Assembly (NCBI GenBank): GCA_002422455.1
Contig: DIVK01000024.1
Location: 14,658-78,657 of the forward strand
Direction: 5' to 3'
From: Rhodoferax sp. UBA6134
GTDB lineage: Bacteria > Pseudomonadota > Gammaproteobacteria > Burkholderiales > Burkholderiaceae_C
DNA length: 64,000 nt
Position numbers and translations under genes: made by a program. The notes beneath the pieces were generated by a model, which searched no databases, was not told the DNA's origin, and saw nothing but the letters and a program-made list of their open reading frames with translations. Each line of letters begins with the position of its first letter. The first letter of the stretch is position 1. Of this stretch, positions 8,374 to 19,907 are shown one piece after another.

Positions 8374-10115
8374 GCGTTCAGCCGGGATTGGATCAGGCTG
8401 AAAATTTCAGTGGTGCTCACCGCAGTCGCCACCGCGTCGCGGCGGTGCTGGTATTCAACTTCACCCGCCTTCAAACCACGCTCACCCAGCGTGACGCGGT
8501 GCGGCACGCCAATGAGCTCCCAGTCGGCAAACATGGCGCCGGGGCGCTCACCCCGGTCGTCCAGAATCACGTCCACACCGGCGGCCATGAGCTCGCCGTA
8601 AAGCTTCTCGGCGGCGGCTTTCACCTCCGGGCTGCGATCGGGGTTGATGGGACAGATCACCACGGTAAAGGGTGCCAGCGCGTCGGGCCAAATGATGCCC
8701 TTGTCGTCATGGTTCTGTTCAATCGCCGCCGCAGGCAGGCGGGTGATGCCAATACCATAACAGCCCATTTCCATGAACTGGGGCTTGCCGTTGACGTCCA
8801 GAAAGGTGGCATTCATGGCCTGGCTGTATTTGGTGCCGAGGTAGAACACGTGGCCCACTTCGATGCCGCGTTCGATGGCCAGCACGCCCCGGCCATCCGG
8901 CGAGGCGTCTCCCGCCACCACGTTGCGAATGTCAGCCACCAGTTCGGGCTCAGGCAGGTCGCGCCCCCAGTTGACGCCGCTGAGGTGGCAACCCACCTCA
9001 TTGGCACCGCAAGTCCAGTCACTCATCACGGCCACGTCACGATCGGCCACGACGTGAAGCGGCTTTTTCAGGCCCACGGGGCCGAGGTACCCCGGCTGAC
9101 AACCGAAGTGCATGTCGATTTCGGCGGCGGTGGCAAAGCGAAAGCCGCCCGTAAGCCCCGGCAACTTGCCAACCTTGACCTCGTTCATGTCATGATCACC
9201 GCGCAGCAGCAGCAGCCAGACACGGGTCTTGACCACTTCTTCGTAGTCGTTGAGTTCATCGGTTGCCAGCACGATGGACTTGACCGTGCATGACAAGGGA
9301 ACGCCCAGCAACTCGGCCACTTCAAAGCAGGTGGTCTTGCCCGGTGTCGGCATTTTGACCAGCGCCTGGCAAGCGGGCTGGCGTGGGTGCTGCGGCGCCA
9401 GTGCCTCGGCCTTTTCCATGTTGGCAGCATAGTCACTGGCGGGGCAGTAAACGATGGCATCTTCACCGGTGGCGGCAATCACCTGAAACTCTTCGCTCAG
9501 GTCGCCACCGATAGCGCCACTGTCGGCTGCGACGGCCCGGTAGGTCAGCCCGAAACGGTCAAAAATCCTGCGGTAAGCCTGTGCCATCACCTGATAACTG
9601 GCCTTGGCGGACGCCTGGTCGCGGTCGAAACTGTAGGCATCCTTCATGATGAATTCACGCCCGCGCATCAGGCCAAAACGCGGACGGCGCTCGTCACGGA
9701 ATTTGGTCTGGATCTGGTAGAAGTTCTTGGGCAACTGTTTATAACTTTTTACTTCCTGGCGCGCGATGTCGGTCACCACCTCTTCACTCGTGGGCTGTAT
9801 CACAAAGTCACGCCCGTGCCGGTCCTTGATGCGCATCATCTCCGGTCCCATCTTTTCAAACCGGCAGGTTTCCTGCCACAGCTCGGCCGGTTGCACCACC
9901 GGCATGCTCAATTCCACGGCGCCGGCGCGGTTCATCTCCTCGCGCACGATGGCCTCCACCTTGCGCACCACACGCAGGCCCATGGGCATCAGGCTGTAAA
10001 TGCCGGCACCCAGCTTTTTGAGCATGCCGGCCCGCATCATCAGTTTGTGGCTCACCACCTCGGCGTCCGCCGGTGCTTCTTTGAAGGTGGAAATGAAGAA
10101 TTGGGAGGCTTTCAT
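8370..10115 (-). CDS. proS: Prolyl-tRNA synthetase
   Basis: The class II synthetase charges tRNA(Pro) with proline. The 581-residue protein begins [20 protein letters not shown], the conserved start of bacterial-type ProRS, at an ATG at 10115. Class II motif 2 is seen in [31 protein letters not shown], and motif 3 in [20 protein letters not shown]. The editing (INS) domain lies between them, as in the long bacterial form. A 50-codon upstream extension of the frame lacks similarity and is not used. It is divergent from rppH and overlaps the transglycosylase gene by 4 bases. Confidence 0.97.
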   Translation of the reverse strand: MKASQFFISTFKEAPADAEVVSHKLMMRAGMLKKLGAGIYSLMPMGLRVVRKVEAIVREEMNRAGAVELSMPVVQPAELWQETCRFEKMGPEMMRIKDRHGRDFVIQPTSEEVVTDIARQEVKSYKQLPKNFYQIQTKFRDERRPRFGLMRGREFIMKDAYSFDRDQASAKASYQVMAQAYRRIFDRFGLTYRAVAADSGAIGGDLSEEFQVIAATGEDAIVYCPASDYAANMEKAEALAPQHPRQPACQALVKMPTPGKTTCFEVAELLGVPLSCTVKSIVLATDELNDYEEVVKTRVWLLLLRGDHDMNEVKVGKLPGLTGGFRFATAAEIDMHFGCQPGYLGPVGLKKPLHVVADRDVAVMSDWTCGANEVGCHLSGVNWGRDLPEPELVADIRNVVAGDASPDGRGVLAIERGIEVGHVFYLGTKYSQAMNATFLDVNGKPQFMEMGCYGIGITRLPAAAIEQNHDDKGIIWPDALAPFTVVICPINPDRSPEVKAAAEKLYGELMAAGVDVILDDRGERPGAMFADWELIGVPHRVTLGERGLKAGEVEYQHRRDAVATAVSTTEIFSLIQSRLNA

Positions 10116-10215
10116 GGCGGGACTCTGGGAATAACTGAAGGACAGAGGGCTGCATCCCTTGCTGTGCAGCGCTTGCTGTGCATAATGGACGCAGTTTGAA
10201 AATTGGGGTTTGATT

Positions 10216-10818
10216 ATGCTTGACCGGGACGGCTTTAGGCCCAACGTTGGCATCATCCTGCTCAACCAGAAAAATCAGGTGTTCTGGGGCAAGCGAATTC
10301 GCACGCACTCATGGCAGTTTCCGCAGGGTGGCATTGACCGGGGAGAAACCCCCGAGCGGGCCATGATTCGGGAACTGCATGAAGAGGTAGGACTCCATCA
10401 GGAGCACGTTCGCATTGTGGCCCGCACCCGGGACTGGTTGCGCTACGAGGTGCCAGACAGATATATCCGCCGCGATGCGCGCGGCCATTACAGGGGCCAG
10501 AAACAGATATGGTACCTGCTGCAACTGGTGGGCAACGACTGGGATCTGAACCTGCGCGCCACCGACCACCCTGAATTCGATGCCTGGCGCTGGAACGACT
10601 ACTGGGTGCCGCTGGACGCCGTGGTGGAATTCAAGCGTGGCGTGTATGAGATGGCCCTCACAGAACTGGCCCGCTATTTGCCGCGCAACGAACCCAGAAA
10701 CCGGTTTCTGCGTCAGGGTGTGCGCCCGCACGAATCGAGTCACGCGTCGGTCGCGCTACCGGACGGCAGTTTCGACCCGCCGTTCAAAAACACTTTCGAG
10801 CCCCGGCCGCAGACGTGA
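10216..10818 (+). CDS. rppH: RNA pyrophosphohydrolase
   Basis: RppH removes pyrophosphate from the 5' triphosphate end of mRNA and so starts 5'-end-dependent decay. The 200-residue protein contains the full Nudix box [23 protein letters not shown] within QFPQGG...EEVG. The start [17 protein letters not shown] is typical; the ATG at 10216 is preferred over a TTG two codons upstream. The C-terminal extension after about residue 165 is variable in the family. It is divergent from proS, a common arrangement in Burkholderiales, and converges on proB. Confidence 0.95.
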   Translation: MLDRDGFRPNVGIILLNQKNQVFWGKRIRTHSWQFPQGGIDRGETPERAMIRELHEEVGLHQEHVRIVARTRDWLRYEVPDRYIRRDARGHYRGQKQIWYLLQLVGNDWDLNLRATDHPEFDAWRWNDYWVPLDAVVEFKRGVYEMALTELARYLPRNEPRNRFLRQGVRPHESSHASVALPDGSFDPPFKNTFEPRPQT

Positions 10819-10847
10819 GGACGGACGGCAGGTGGGCTGGGCCAGGC

Positions 10848-11984
10848 CTACCGGGTCAGCACCAGATTATCGCGGTGCACCATCTCCGGCTCAGCCACAT
10901 AACCCAGCAGTTTTTCAAATTCACTGGAGGACTTGCGGCAAATGAGCCGCGCCTCGGCGCTGGCGTAATTGGCCAGCCCGCGCGCCATTTCCGTACCCGA
11001 CTCATCACGAATGGCGATCACCTCACCGCGTGAAAAATCACCCTCCACGGCCGTCATACCGATGGCCAGCAGACTTTTCCCATCGTCCCGCAACTTCGCC
11101 ACGGCACCGGCGTCGACCGTCACGGCCCCGCGCAGTTGCAGATGGTCGGCCATCCACTGCTTGCGCGCCTGCGTTTTCTGGGTCTGTGCCAGCAACAAGG
11201 TCCCAATCGGCTCGCCCTGGGTCAAACGCACCAGCGCGTCAGGCTCGCGCCCCCAGGCAATCACGGTGGAGGCTCCGGAGCCCGCGGCGCGCTTGGCCGC
11301 CAGTATTTTGGTAATCATGCCGCCGCGCCCCAGACTCGACCCCGCGCCACCGGCCATCGCCTCCAGCGCCGGGTCGCCAGCCTGGGCCTCATGGACAAAC
11401 TGCGCAGACGCATCCTTGCGCGGATCGGCCGTGTAAAGCCCTTTCTGGTCCGTCAGAATGACCAGGGCATCCGCCTCCACCAGGTTGGCAACCAGCGCGC
11501 CCAGCGTATCGTTGTCCCCGAACTTGATTTCATCGTTGACGACCGTATCGTTCTCGTTGATCACCGGCACCACGCCCAGCTTCAGCAACGTCAGCAGAGT
11601 GGAGCGTGCATTCAGGTAGCGCTCGCGGTCGGCCAGATCCGCATGGGTCAGCAGCACCTGCGCACTGCCCAAACCGTTCTCGCGCAGCCGGGTTTCATAC
11701 ACTTGCGCCAGCCCCATCTGACCCACTGCGGCGGCCGCCTGCAGTTCATGAATTTCGTGCGGTCGCTCGGTCCAGCCCAGTCGCTTCATGCCCTCGGCAA
11801 TAGCGCCGCTGGAGACCATGATGACCTCGCGTCCACCCCGCACCAGCAGCGACATTTGACGGCACCACTCACCAATTGCCGCCTCGTCCAGCCCACGCCC
11901 CTCATTGGTCACCAGGCTGGAGCCCACCTTGACGACGATGCGCCTGGCATCGCGCAACACAAACGATCCGGTTTCTGTTGTCAT
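10848..11984 (-). CDS. proB: Glutamate 5-kinase
   Basis: ProB phosphorylates glutamate to gamma-glutamyl phosphate, the first step of proline synthesis. The 378-residue protein has an amino-acid kinase domain ([26 protein letters not shown]) and a C-terminal PUA domain (about residues 285-370, beginning [13 protein letters not shown]), as in the long bacterial form. It is the last gene of rplU-rpmA-obgE-proB, 49 bases after obgE. Feedback inhibition by proline is known for the family; no regulatory site is visible in the DNA. Confidence 0.96.
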   Translation of the reverse strand: MTTETGSFVLRDARRIVVKVGSSLVTNEGRGLDEAAIGEWCRQMSLLVRGGREVIMVSSGAIAEGMKRLGWTERPHEIHELQAAAAVGQMGLAQVYETRLRENGLGSAQVLLTHADLADRERYLNARSTLLTLLKLGVVPVINENDTVVNDEIKFGDNDTLGALVANLVEADALVILTDQKGLYTADPRKDASAQFVHEAQAGDPALEAMAGGAGSSLGRGGMITKILAAKRAAGSGASTVIAWGREPDALVRLTQGEPIGTLLLAQTQKTQARKQWMADHLQLRGAVTVDAGAVAKLRDDGKSLLAIGMTAVEGDFSRGEVIAIRDESGTEMARGLANYASAEARLICRKSSSEFEKLLGYVAEPEMVHRDNLVLTR

Positions 11985-12033
11985 TTTGGCCTGTAGCCCC
12001 TGTCATTCAATCAGAGAGTGCCATTACAAATAG

Positions 12034-13131
<1,098 letters not shown>

Positions 13132-13147
13132 TCAGGCTTTATAAACG

Positions 13148-13172
13148 AAAAACCCCGCGCAGCGCGCAGGGT
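13148..13172 (-). terminator. Terminator or attenuator between rpmA and obgE
   Basis: On the minus strand a 9-bp GC-rich stem (ACCCTGCGC / GCGCGGGGT, with one G-U pair) and loop GCT is followed by five T. It sits in the rpmA-obgE gap and should cut transcription after the ribosomal-protein genes, with partial readthrough into obgE-proB. Confidence 0.75.
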
Positions 13173-13195
13173 CCGGATGGAGAATTCTCAGCAAC

Positions 13196-13453
13196 TCAGG
13201 CCGAGATAATACTCACTGTCTGCTTGCCCAATGCACCTTTGGTGGCAAATGACACGTGGCCTTCAACCAGTGCAAACAGTGTGTGATCCTTGCCGATACC
13301 GACATTGGTACCCGGATGAAACACGGTGCCGCGCTGGCGAACAATGATGGCGCCCGCGCCGATCAACTCACCACCAAACTTCTTCACACCGAGCATTTTG
13401 GGCTTGGAATCGCGCCCGTTTCGCGTAGAGCCGCCGCCTTTTTTCTGTGCCAT
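13196..13453 (-). CDS. rpmA: 50S ribosomal protein L27
   Basis: The 85-residue protein starts [19 protein letters not shown], the classic L27 N-terminus whose tail reaches toward the peptidyl-transferase centre. It is not preceded by the cleavable extension seen in Firmicutes. It lies 12 bases after rplU. Confidence 0.98.
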   Translation of the reverse strand: MAQKKGGGSTRNGRDSKPKMLGVKKFGGELIGAGAIIVRQRGTVFHPGTNVGIGKDHTLFALVEGHVSFATKGALGKQTVSIISA

Positions 13454-13465
13454 GACCCTTGCCCC

Positions 13466-13777
13466 TTAAGCAGCAATAGCGCCAACCAGCAGTTCGGTGA
13501 ACTGTTGACGATGCCCTTGACGTTTCTGGTAATGCTTGCGACGGCGCATTTTGAAAATGCTGACCTTGTCGTGCTTGCCGTGTGCTAGAACGGTGACACT
13601 CACCGTTGCGCCGGACACCAAGGGAGTACCCACCTTCAGATCTGCGCCGTTGCCGACTGCCAGAACCTCGTTGAACACAATCTCTTGGCCTACGTCCGCA
13701 GCAATCTGTTCTACTTTAATTTTTTCGCCAGCAGCAACCCGATATTGCTTGCCACCGGTTTTTATGACCGCGTACAT
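13466..13777 (-). CDS. rplU: 50S ribosomal protein L21
   Basis: The 103-residue protein starts [25 protein letters not shown] and contains [20 protein letters not shown], the rRNA-binding C-terminal signature of L21. It is the first gene of rplU-rpmA-obgE-proB and is divergent from ispB, as in many proteobacteria. Confidence 0.98.
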   Translation of the reverse strand: MYAVIKTGGKQYRVAAGEKIKVEQIAADVGQEIVFNEVLAVGNGADLKVGTPLVSGATVSVTVLAHGKHDKVSIFKMRRRKHYQKRQGHRQQFTELLVGAIAA

Positions 13778-13826
13778 GTTGACCTCTTCAATTTAGCTCC
13801 GGGAACGAATTTTCACAGAGCCCGTG

Positions 13827-13832
13827 ACTATA
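13827..13832 (-). promoter_or_regulatory. Probable -10 box for rplU operon
   Basis: On the minus strand TATAGT (5 of 6 to consensus) lies about 50 bases before the rplU ATG. The -35 region is not a clear match. It shares the divergent intergenic region with the ispB promoter. Confidence 0.45.
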
Positions 13833-13894
13833 CCACAGTGACCCGTAAGAACCCGCCGTCGCTCCCCACCCGGACGGCAACACTCGCAGGTTTC

Positions 13895-13900
13895 TATAAT
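13895..13900 (+). promoter_or_regulatory. Probable -10 box for ispB
   Basis: A perfect TATAAT lies about 60 bases before the preferred ispB ATG at 13960. The -35 hexamer is weak. Confidence 0.45.
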
Positions 13901-13959
13901 CCTTCGCATACAACCGGTTTTTTGTCTTGCAAGTTACTTCCTCCAGCCCTGCTTCTTCA

Positions 13960-14910
13960 ATGTCGATCATCGCGCAAGACATGCGTGAGGTTGATCAGGT
14001 CATCGCCCACCGACTCGACTCCGGGGTACCCCTGATCGGCCAGGTATCGCGTTACATCATCGCCGCCGGCGGCAAGCGCTTGCGCCCCGCCCTGCTGCTG
14101 CTGACCAGCGGGGCCCTGGGCTATCGCGGCGAACAGCGCTTCAACTTGGCCGCCGTGGTGGAATTCATTCACACTGCGACACTGCTGCACGACGACGTGG
14201 TTGACGACTCCGCCCTGCGCCGGGGCAATGCCACCGCCAATGAAACCTTCGGCAACCCGGCCAGCGTGCTGGTCGGCGACTTTTTATATTCACGCGCATT
14301 CCAGATGATGGTCAACGCCCAGGACCTGCGCGTGATGCAGGTCCTGGCCGATGCCACCAACATCATCGCCGAGGGCGAAGTTCTGCAGTTGATGAACATG
14401 CACAACGCAGCCCTGGACGAAGCCGGCTACCTGCAGGTGATCCGCTCCAAAACAGCCAAATTGTTCGAAGCCAGCGCCAGGGTCGGCGCCATCCTGGCCG
14501 GCAGCTCGACCGCGATGGAAAATGCCTGCGCCGACTATGGCCGGGCCCTCGGCACCGCCTTCCAGGTCATTGACGACGTGCTTGACTACACCGGCGACGC
14601 GGAAGTCATGGGAAAAAACCTGGGGGACGACCTGCGCGAAGGCAAAACCACGTTGCCGCTGATTGCGGCCATGCAACGGGGCACAGCCAGCCAGAGGAAC
14701 GTCATCAAGAATGCGATTGAAACTGGCGACGTGTCCATGCTGGAGCAGGTGGTCGTCATCGTACAAACCACCGGCGCACTGGATGTCGCCCGACTGGCCG
14801 CGACACAAGAGGCGCAACGCGCCATCATCGCGGCCCGGCACTTGCCGCCCGGCCCGCACACCGAGTGTTTGGTACAATTACCGACTCAGTTACTTGAGCG
14901 CCAGTTTTAA
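13960..14910 (+). CDS. ispB: Polyprenyl (octaprenyl) diphosphate synthase
   Basis: This trans-prenyltransferase extends farnesyl diphosphate with isopentenyl units to make the ubiquinone side chain. Two aspartate-rich motifs are present: LLHDDVVDDSALRRG and QVIDDVLDYTGD. The chain-entry GGKRLRP is near the N-terminus. The ATG at 13960 (MSIIAQDMREVDQVIAHRL) gives 316 residues; a TTG at 13927 would add 11. Exact chain length (C40 as assumed) cannot be read from the sequence. tRNA-Pro follows 41 bases downstream. Confidence 0.93.
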   Translation: MSIIAQDMREVDQVIAHRLDSGVPLIGQVSRYIIAAGGKRLRPALLLLTSGALGYRGEQRFNLAAVVEFIHTATLLHDDVVDDSALRRGNATANETFGNPASVLVGDFLYSRAFQMMVNAQDLRVMQVLADATNIIAEGEVLQLMNMHNAALDEAGYLQVIRSKTAKLFEASARVGAILAGSSTAMENACADYGRALGTAFQVIDDVLDYTGDAEVMGKNLGDDLREGKTTLPLIAAMQRGTASQRNVIKNAIETGDVSMLEQVVVIVQTTGALDVARLAATQEAQRAIIAARHLPPGPHTECLVQLPTQLLERQF

Positions 14911-14951
14911 TTAAATGGATGCCTCAGCGCCGGCTGAAGGCAAAAAAATAT

Positions 14952-15028
<77 letters not shown>

Positions 15029-15135
15029 AAATTTCATTTGGATTTTCGTTGGCGACGGGATGGGCCGTGCTCTCCTCAAAAGCCCACCCTGACTGCGCAT
15101 GCTCAGGCACCCTGTCAAGTATGTTCATGCCATTC

Positions 15136-15169
15136 AATCCATGGCGGGTGCTGCCCCCCGCCATGGATT
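15136..15169. other. Strong intergenic hairpin between tRNA-Pro and esterase gene
   Basis: A perfect 13-bp inverted repeat (AATCCATGGCGGG / CCCGCCATGGATT) encloses 8 bases. It lies 29 bases beyond the end of the esterase gene on the opposite strand. No T-run follows on either strand, so it is not a standard rho-independent terminator. It could block 3' exonucleases. The rest of the gap holds nothing I recognise. Confidence 0.55.
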
Positions 15170-15197
15170 CATGGTGCCGTCGCGTTGTGATGATCAT

Positions 15198-16511
15198 TCA
15201 CTTGCCGAAGAGAGTCTCGCCGAATTCCACCACACTGAAATAAGTGGTGTCACCCTCAATACCGAAATCGCTGTCGTTGACCAGCAGCAGGTGCTCGTTG
15301 TCGAGGACGGCTACGCCTTCCACTTTGGCTGGAAGCTGGCCGGGCAGGTTAATGGCGGAATCAAGCATCAGGGTTTTGGCTACGGGAACGAGGCCCATCG
15401 CAGCAAGATTAGTCTGCTTTTCAAGCGATGGCGTAGTCGCAGCACTGTCCCATCCACTTCCGGCAATGTTGGTGGCACCGCTAAAATCCACGGTGTACAG
15501 CTTGGTAGTCTTATCCACGCGCTCCAGCACCATCAGTTTGCCATTCGGCAACATGGTCAGTTCGCTCACCTTCACACTGGTCTGCTTGCTGCTGCTGTCG
15601 GCCATAAAGGTGCCGGGCAGATCGAGCACATACACATACTCGCCCGTGACGGTCTTACTGCCCAGATCGAAAGTGAACAGACGCACGTTGCGCGAATTCT
15701 TGTAGGCATTGTTGTCGGGATTGGCCAGCGGGCTTTGCAGAATGAAGTAAAGAGTCTGCTCGTCGCTGGACACGGCAATGGATTCAATGCCTCGGTTGAG
15801 CTTGCGCTTGGACAGGATGGCAGGCAGCACGCCGGATACCGGGTAGCTGGCTCCTGACAAATCCGCGTCGAGACCAACCGGCACGAGGCGTTCCAACACT
15901 TCACCTGTCGCGCTCACATGCACGATGCTGGGGCCGTATTCCTCACCCAGCCAGAAGGTGCCGTCCGAAAGCTTGACCAGGCTTTCGGTATCCAGGCCGT
16001 TCGGATCGAAAGCCATGACGGCCCCGCTCGCATTGAGCGCTTCCTCGGTATCGGTGCTGACGAAGGGATTTGGCAGACCGGAAATCGGCATGCCGCGGCT
16101 GTCCTTGAGCTGGATAACCTGGGTCAGTTTCCAGCCCTTTCCTTTCTGCCTGTTTTCCTCGAAGCGATAAATGGACGGCGCAAAGTTGGGCACGGGGAAT
16201 ATCTTGCCGGACGCGCAGATGTCGGCACCGACCAGTTCCACGTCATCCCCGCAGTCAATATTCACGCCGCGGTCGCTCACGGTGTAAATCACACCCTTGG
16301 GATCGGCCGGGTGGCGAAAAGCGCCACTACCGACGCCGACCTGGAAATTGAAGGTCTTGTCGTAACCCGTGCCGACGAAGCGCACGGTGTCGAGCGGGAG
16401 GCTGATTTCACTGATACGCTCCAACTCCGGGCTGTCGGCCAGGGCCAATGCCGACGCCAAAGACAGGCTTGAAACAATCGCGCTGGCCAACAGGAATTTT
16501 TTCTGCCGCAT
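15198..16511 (-). CDS. Secreted esterase-like phytase-family protein
   Basis: The 437-residue protein has a Sec signal peptide ([20 protein letters not shown], likely cut after ALALA). The mature part resembles the esterase-like phytase family (beta-propeller type, PF13449): [36 protein letters not shown] and [24 protein letters not shown]. Family members are secreted and annotated as phytase- or phosphodiesterase-like; real substrates are poorly known. A good Pho-box match lies 80 bases upstream of the ATG, which supports a role in phosphate scavenging. The chemoreceptor gene upstream also has a Pho box. The exact activity is inference. Confidence 0.85.
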   Translation of the reverse strand: MRQKKFLLASAIVSSLSLASALALADSPELERISEISLPLDTVRFVGTGYDKTFNFQVGVGSGAFRHPADPKGVIYTVSDRGVNIDCGDDVELVGADICASGKIFPVPNFAPSIYRFEENRQKGKGWKLTQVIQLKDSRGMPISGLPNPFVSTDTEEALNASGAVMAFDPNGLDTESLVKLSDGTFWLGEEYGPSIVHVSATGEVLERLVPVGLDADLSGASYPVSGVLPAILSKRKLNRGIESIAVSSDEQTLYFILQSPLANPDNNAYKNSRNVRLFTFDLGSKTVTGEYVYVLDLPGTFMADSSSKQTSVKVSELTMLPNGKLMVLERVDKTTKLYTVDFSGATNIAGSGWDSAATTPSLEKQTNLAAMGLVPVAKTLMLDSAINLPGQLPAKVEGVAVLDNEHLLLVNDSDFGIEGDTTYFSVVEFGETLFGK

Positions 16512-16575
16512 AGTTCTCTCCTAATCACCGTTGATGAACAATCCAAACACAAGGCGTGGTCGAAATTCACCTTTC

Positions 16576-16609
16576 ATGATGCAGCAGCGGGGTGACAGTT
16601 TAATGACGT
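16576..16609 (-). promoter_or_regulatory. Putative Pho box and -10 for esterase gene
   Basis: On the minus strand 16609-16592 reads ACGTCAT-TAAA-CTGTCAC. Compared with the PhoB consensus CTGTCAT-N4-CTGTCAC, the first repeat matches 5 of 7 and the second 7 of 7, with an AT-rich 4-base spacer. Ten bases further is CATCAT (4 of 6 to a -10 box), the spacing expected when PhoB replaces the -35 element. The esterase ATG follows about 65 bases later. The remainder of this 272-base gap shows nothing else clear. Confidence 0.6.
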
Positions 16610-16783
16610 GTCTCTGCCCCGATTCATCGCTTCCGGAAAGCAGGTTGGCGCCGCATGCATCACGCAGTTCGACCAGGATCATCCCCGCCACGGTCTCGGG
16701 TAAAACAGCAAATGGACGCGGTTGAACCCCAGGTCACAGTTCTGAGTCCTGCCACGGCGGCAGACGATGCAGCACAACCACCA

Positions 16784-18373
16784 TCACCGCAAAGCCAGCA
16801 CCGGGCCCGGCAGCCTGAAACGCTCGGCCATATCACGCAAATCGCCGGCCTGTGTCTGCAGGCTCTGCGCGGCTGCTGTGGATTGCTCCACCAGGGCAGC
16901 GTTTTGCTGGGTCATTTGATCCAGACGGCTCACGGCGGTGTTGATTTCCGACATGCCGCTGCTTTGTTCGCGGGTGGCGGCCGTAATTTCGCCAATCACC
17001 TGCGTCACGCGCCCAACGGAGCTGACAATGGCGCTCATGGTGTCGCGCGCCTGACCGACCTTGCTGCTGCCCAGTTCCACCTGCTGCGCCGAGGCGCTGA
17101 TCAACGCCTTGATCTGCCGTGCCGCCGCCGCGGTGCGGTTCGCCAGCGTACGGACCTCGGTCGCCACCACCGCGAAGCCGCGGCCTTCGGTGCCGGCGCG
17201 GGCGGCCTCGACGGCCGCATTCAACGCCAGGATGTTGGTCTGAAAGGCAATGCCGTCGATGACCGCCGTGATGTCCACAATCTGGCGTGATGATTCACTG
17301 ATGTCGCCCATCGTCCGCATCACCTCGGCGATGGCGGTACCGCCATCGACCGCCTCCGTGGCCGCCGACTGCGCCAGAACCTCCCCCCGGGACGCCGCTG
17401 CCAGCGAATGCTGCATGGTCGCCGCAATCTGCTCGACGGCGGCAGCCGTCTGCTGCAGGCTGGATGCGGCCTGCTCAGTACGACTGGAAAAATCGAGGTT
17501 GCCCGCCGCAATTTCTGTCGCCCCCTGAGCCACACTGCGACTGCTGCTCTGGACTTGGGACACCAGGGTGTGCAGAGACATCTGCATGCGGCCCAAAGCG
17601 CTCAGCAAGCGCCCCGCCTCATCCCGGTCATGCCCTTCAATACGCTCGCTCAGGTCCAGCGCCGCCACCCGGTTGGCCGTATCCACCGCCTGCTGGATCG
17701 GGCGCGTGATGCCGCGCACCAGCCGGATCGACAGCACGCCCCCCAGTAGCAGCGCGCACAGGCCAAACGCCACCAGACCCCAACGCGCCGACAGGCTCAA
17801 ATCACCGATACGAACCACAGATGCGTCAATCTTGGCGCGCTGCGAATCACCCAACGCATTCACCGCCTCCAGCAAAGCCTGCGCCGCCGGCGCAAAGCGG
17901 CCGGTGTAGACACGCTCGATGTTGGCCGTCAAACCGCTGTCACGGGCCAGCGTCAACTCCTGGCGAGCTTTCAAAAACTCGCCGTTGGTCTGCATCATGC
18001 GCACAAAAATCGTCTTATCCTGCGGCGTCACCAGCACAGCGCCGAGTTTGCGCAGCAAGGTATCCACCACCGCAGAGGTCTGGTTGATTTCGGGGAGCAG
18101 CGCCTCTTCAAGCTGGGGCTCCGAACTCAGGGCATAGGCCTTGGTGCGGGCCACATTGACCGAGATATGGCGGTGCAAGTCCCCCGCCACGCGCTCGGCC
18201 GCCATGGCTTCATCAACCATCCGGCCCGTCTCCTGCGACACCCGCAACAAAGACCACACTCCGAGCGCCGAACCCAGCAGGGCAACGGCCAGCACAAGCG
18301 ACAGGACACCCAGAATCCGGCGCGAAAAGGAGCCCGACACCTTGAACCATCCCGATAAACTTGAATTTGACAT
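16784..18373 (-). CDS. Methyl-accepting chemotaxis protein
   Basis: The 529-residue chemoreceptor has a first membrane helix at about residues 20-43, then a helical periplasmic ligand-binding region of about 150 residues that looks like a four-helix bundle. The second helix is at 196-219, followed by a HAMP domain and a cytoplasmic signalling domain. The conserved hairpin tip [13 protein letters not shown] is at 396-408. There is no C-terminal pentapeptide tether for CheR. The ATG at 18373 ([14 protein letters not shown]) is preferred over an upstream start at 18406. A strong Pho-box match precedes the gene, suggesting induction in phosphate starvation. The ligand is unknown. Confidence 0.94.
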   Translation of the reverse strand: MSNSSLSGWFKVSGSFSRRILGVLSLVLAVALLGSALGVWSLLRVSQETGRMVDEAMAAERVAGDLHRHISVNVARTKAYALSSEPQLEEALLPEINQTSAVVDTLLRKLGAVLVTPQDKTIFVRMMQTNGEFLKARQELTLARDSGLTANIERVYTGRFAPAAQALLEAVNALGDSQRAKIDASVVRIGDLSLSARWGLVAFGLCALLLGGVLSIRLVRGITRPIQQAVDTANRVAALDLSERIEGHDRDEAGRLLSALGRMQMSLHTLVSQVQSSSRSVAQGATEIAAGNLDFSSRTEQAASSLQQTAAAVEQIAATMQHSLAAASRGEVLAQSAATEAVDGGTAIAEVMRTMGDISESSRQIVDITAVIDGIAFQTNILALNAAVEAARAGTEGRGFAVVATEVRTLANRTAAAARQIKALISASAQQVELGSSKVGQARDTMSAIVSSVGRVTQVIGEITAATREQSSGMSEINTAVSRLDQMTQQNAALVEQSTAAAQSLQTQAGDLRDMAERFRLPGPVLALR

Positions 18374-18449
18374 GAATAGCTGATCTTTCTGGAAACCGGG
18401 CCACAACCGGCCGGGTATAGTTGCAATGAGATAAGGGAAAACCCGATCT

Positions 18450-18483
18450 ATTTTGTTATATTTTTGTGTCAGAAAAATGACAG
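18450..18483 (-). promoter_or_regulatory. Putative Pho box and -10 for chemoreceptor gene
   Basis: On the minus strand 18483-18466 reads CTGTCAT-TTTT-CTGACAC, matching the PhoB consensus in 13 of 14 repeat positions with an AT-rich 4-base spacer. Ten bases further is CAAAAT (4 of 6 to a -10 box). The same layout precedes the esterase gene. Caveat: the core is also an inverted repeat (TGTCA/TGACA), so another regulator is possible. The rest of the 223-base gap to gdhA holds no clear signal. Confidence 0.65.
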
Positions 18484-18596
18484 TTTCACGTCAAAATCAA
18501 ATAGCGTTGACATGACGACCAGAGGCCCGATAGCCATGGACAGGAGGGCGATGGCGCACTACAGTCAAAACCTGACTCAGCCCACAATACACTCCC

Positions 18597-19898
18597 ATGC
18601 CCCCAACGCCCAACTTGCCCGCCTCCGCGTCACTCCCCTCCTACCTTCAAGCCAGCCATCTCGGCCCCTGGGAGATTTATCTGCAACAGGTCGACCGCGT
18701 TGTGCCTTATCTCGGTCATCTGGCGTGCCAGGCAGAAACCCTCAAGCGACCGAAACGGGCGCTGATTGTGGATGTACCCGTCCGGCTCGACAACGGCACA
18801 GTGGTCCACTACGAAGGGTACCGGGTGCAGCACAACACCTCACGCGGTCCCGGCAAGGGCGGCGTGCGCTTTCACCAGGACGTGACCCTGTCCGAAGTGA
18901 TGGCGCTGGCGGCCTGGATGTCGATCAAGAACGCGGCTGTGAACGTGCCCTTCGGGGGCGCCAAGGGCGGTATCCGGATCGATCCCAAAACCCTGTCGCG
19001 GGATGAACTGGAGCGCATGACGCGCCGCTACACCAGCGAGATCGGCATCGTCATCGGCCCCACCCGGGACATTCCGGCGCCGGATGTCAATACCAATGAG
19101 CAGGTCATGGCCTGGATGATGGACACCTATTCAATGAACGAAGGAGCCACCACCACCGGTGTGGTCACCGGCAAACCGGTTGATCTGGGCGGCTCGCTCG
19201 GGCGGCGCGATGCTACCGGGCGGGGCGTGTTTACCGTCGGCACAGAAGCCGCCCGGCGCATCGGGCTCGACATTGCCACGGCGCGCGTGGCGGTGCAGGG
19301 TTTTGGCAATGTCGGCGGCGTTGCGGCCCGGCTGTTTGCGCAGGCTGGCGCGCGCGTGGTGGCGGTGCAGGACCATGGCGGCACCATCCACCGGGAAGCA
19401 GGCCTGGACGTACCGGCACTGTTGGCCCACGTGGCGGAGACGGGCAGCGTGGCCGGTTTTGCCCAAGCCGAGGTGGTGCCCTGCGACCAATTCTGGGACG
19501 TGGACTGTGACGTCCTGATTCCGGCCGCGCTGGAGCAGCAGATTACCGAAGTCAACGCCGGGCGCATCAAGGCCCGCCTAATTGTCGAGGGCGCCAACGG
19601 GCCGACCACACCGGGCGCAGATGACATCCTGGCCGATCGCAACGTGCTGGTGCTGCCCGACGTGATCGCCAACGCGGGCGGCGTGACAGTGAGCTATTTT
19701 GAATGGGTGCAGGACTTCTCCAGCTTCTTCTGGAGCGAGGACGAGATCAACGCCCGCCTGGTGCGCATCATGAAGGAAGCCTTGGCCAACATCTGGGAAG
19801 TGGCACAAGACCACAAGGTGAGCTTGCGCACGGCTGCCTTCATCGTCGGATGCCAACGTATTTTGCGTGCCGGCGAATTGCGCGGCCTCTACCCCTGA
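18597..19898 (+). CDS. gdhA: Glutamate dehydrogenase
   Basis: The enzyme interconverts glutamate with 2-oxoglutarate and ammonium using NAD(P). The 433-residue protein has the catalytic lysine (K123) in [10 protein letters not shown] and substrate-binding residues in GGVRFH. A Rossmann domain follows with VQGFGNVGG. The beginning around [17 protein letters not shown] resembles the hexameric NAD-preferring type of Burkholderiales, but cofactor preference cannot be read with certainty. The ATG at 18597 fits the family start. The gene converges on the DUF1178 gene with only a 9-base gap. Confidence 0.95.
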   Translation: MPPTPNLPASASLPSYLQASHLGPWEIYLQQVDRVVPYLGHLACQAETLKRPKRALIVDVPVRLDNGTVVHYEGYRVQHNTSRGPGKGGVRFHQDVTLSEVMALAAWMSIKNAAVNVPFGGAKGGIRIDPKTLSRDELERMTRRYTSEIGIVIGPTRDIPAPDVNTNEQVMAWMMDTYSMNEGATTTGVVTGKPVDLGGSLGRRDATGRGVFTVGTEAARRIGLDIATARVAVQGFGNVGGVAARLFAQAGARVVAVQDHGGTIHREAGLDVPALLAHVAETGSVAGFAQAEVVPCDQFWDVDCDVLIPAALEQQITEVNAGRIKARLIVEGANGPTTPGADDILADRNVLVLPDVIANAGGVTVSYFEWVQDFSSFFWSEDEINARLVRIMKEALANIWEVAQDHKVSLRTAAFIVGCQRILRAGELRGLYP

Positions 19899-19907
19899 GC
19901 GAAGGGT

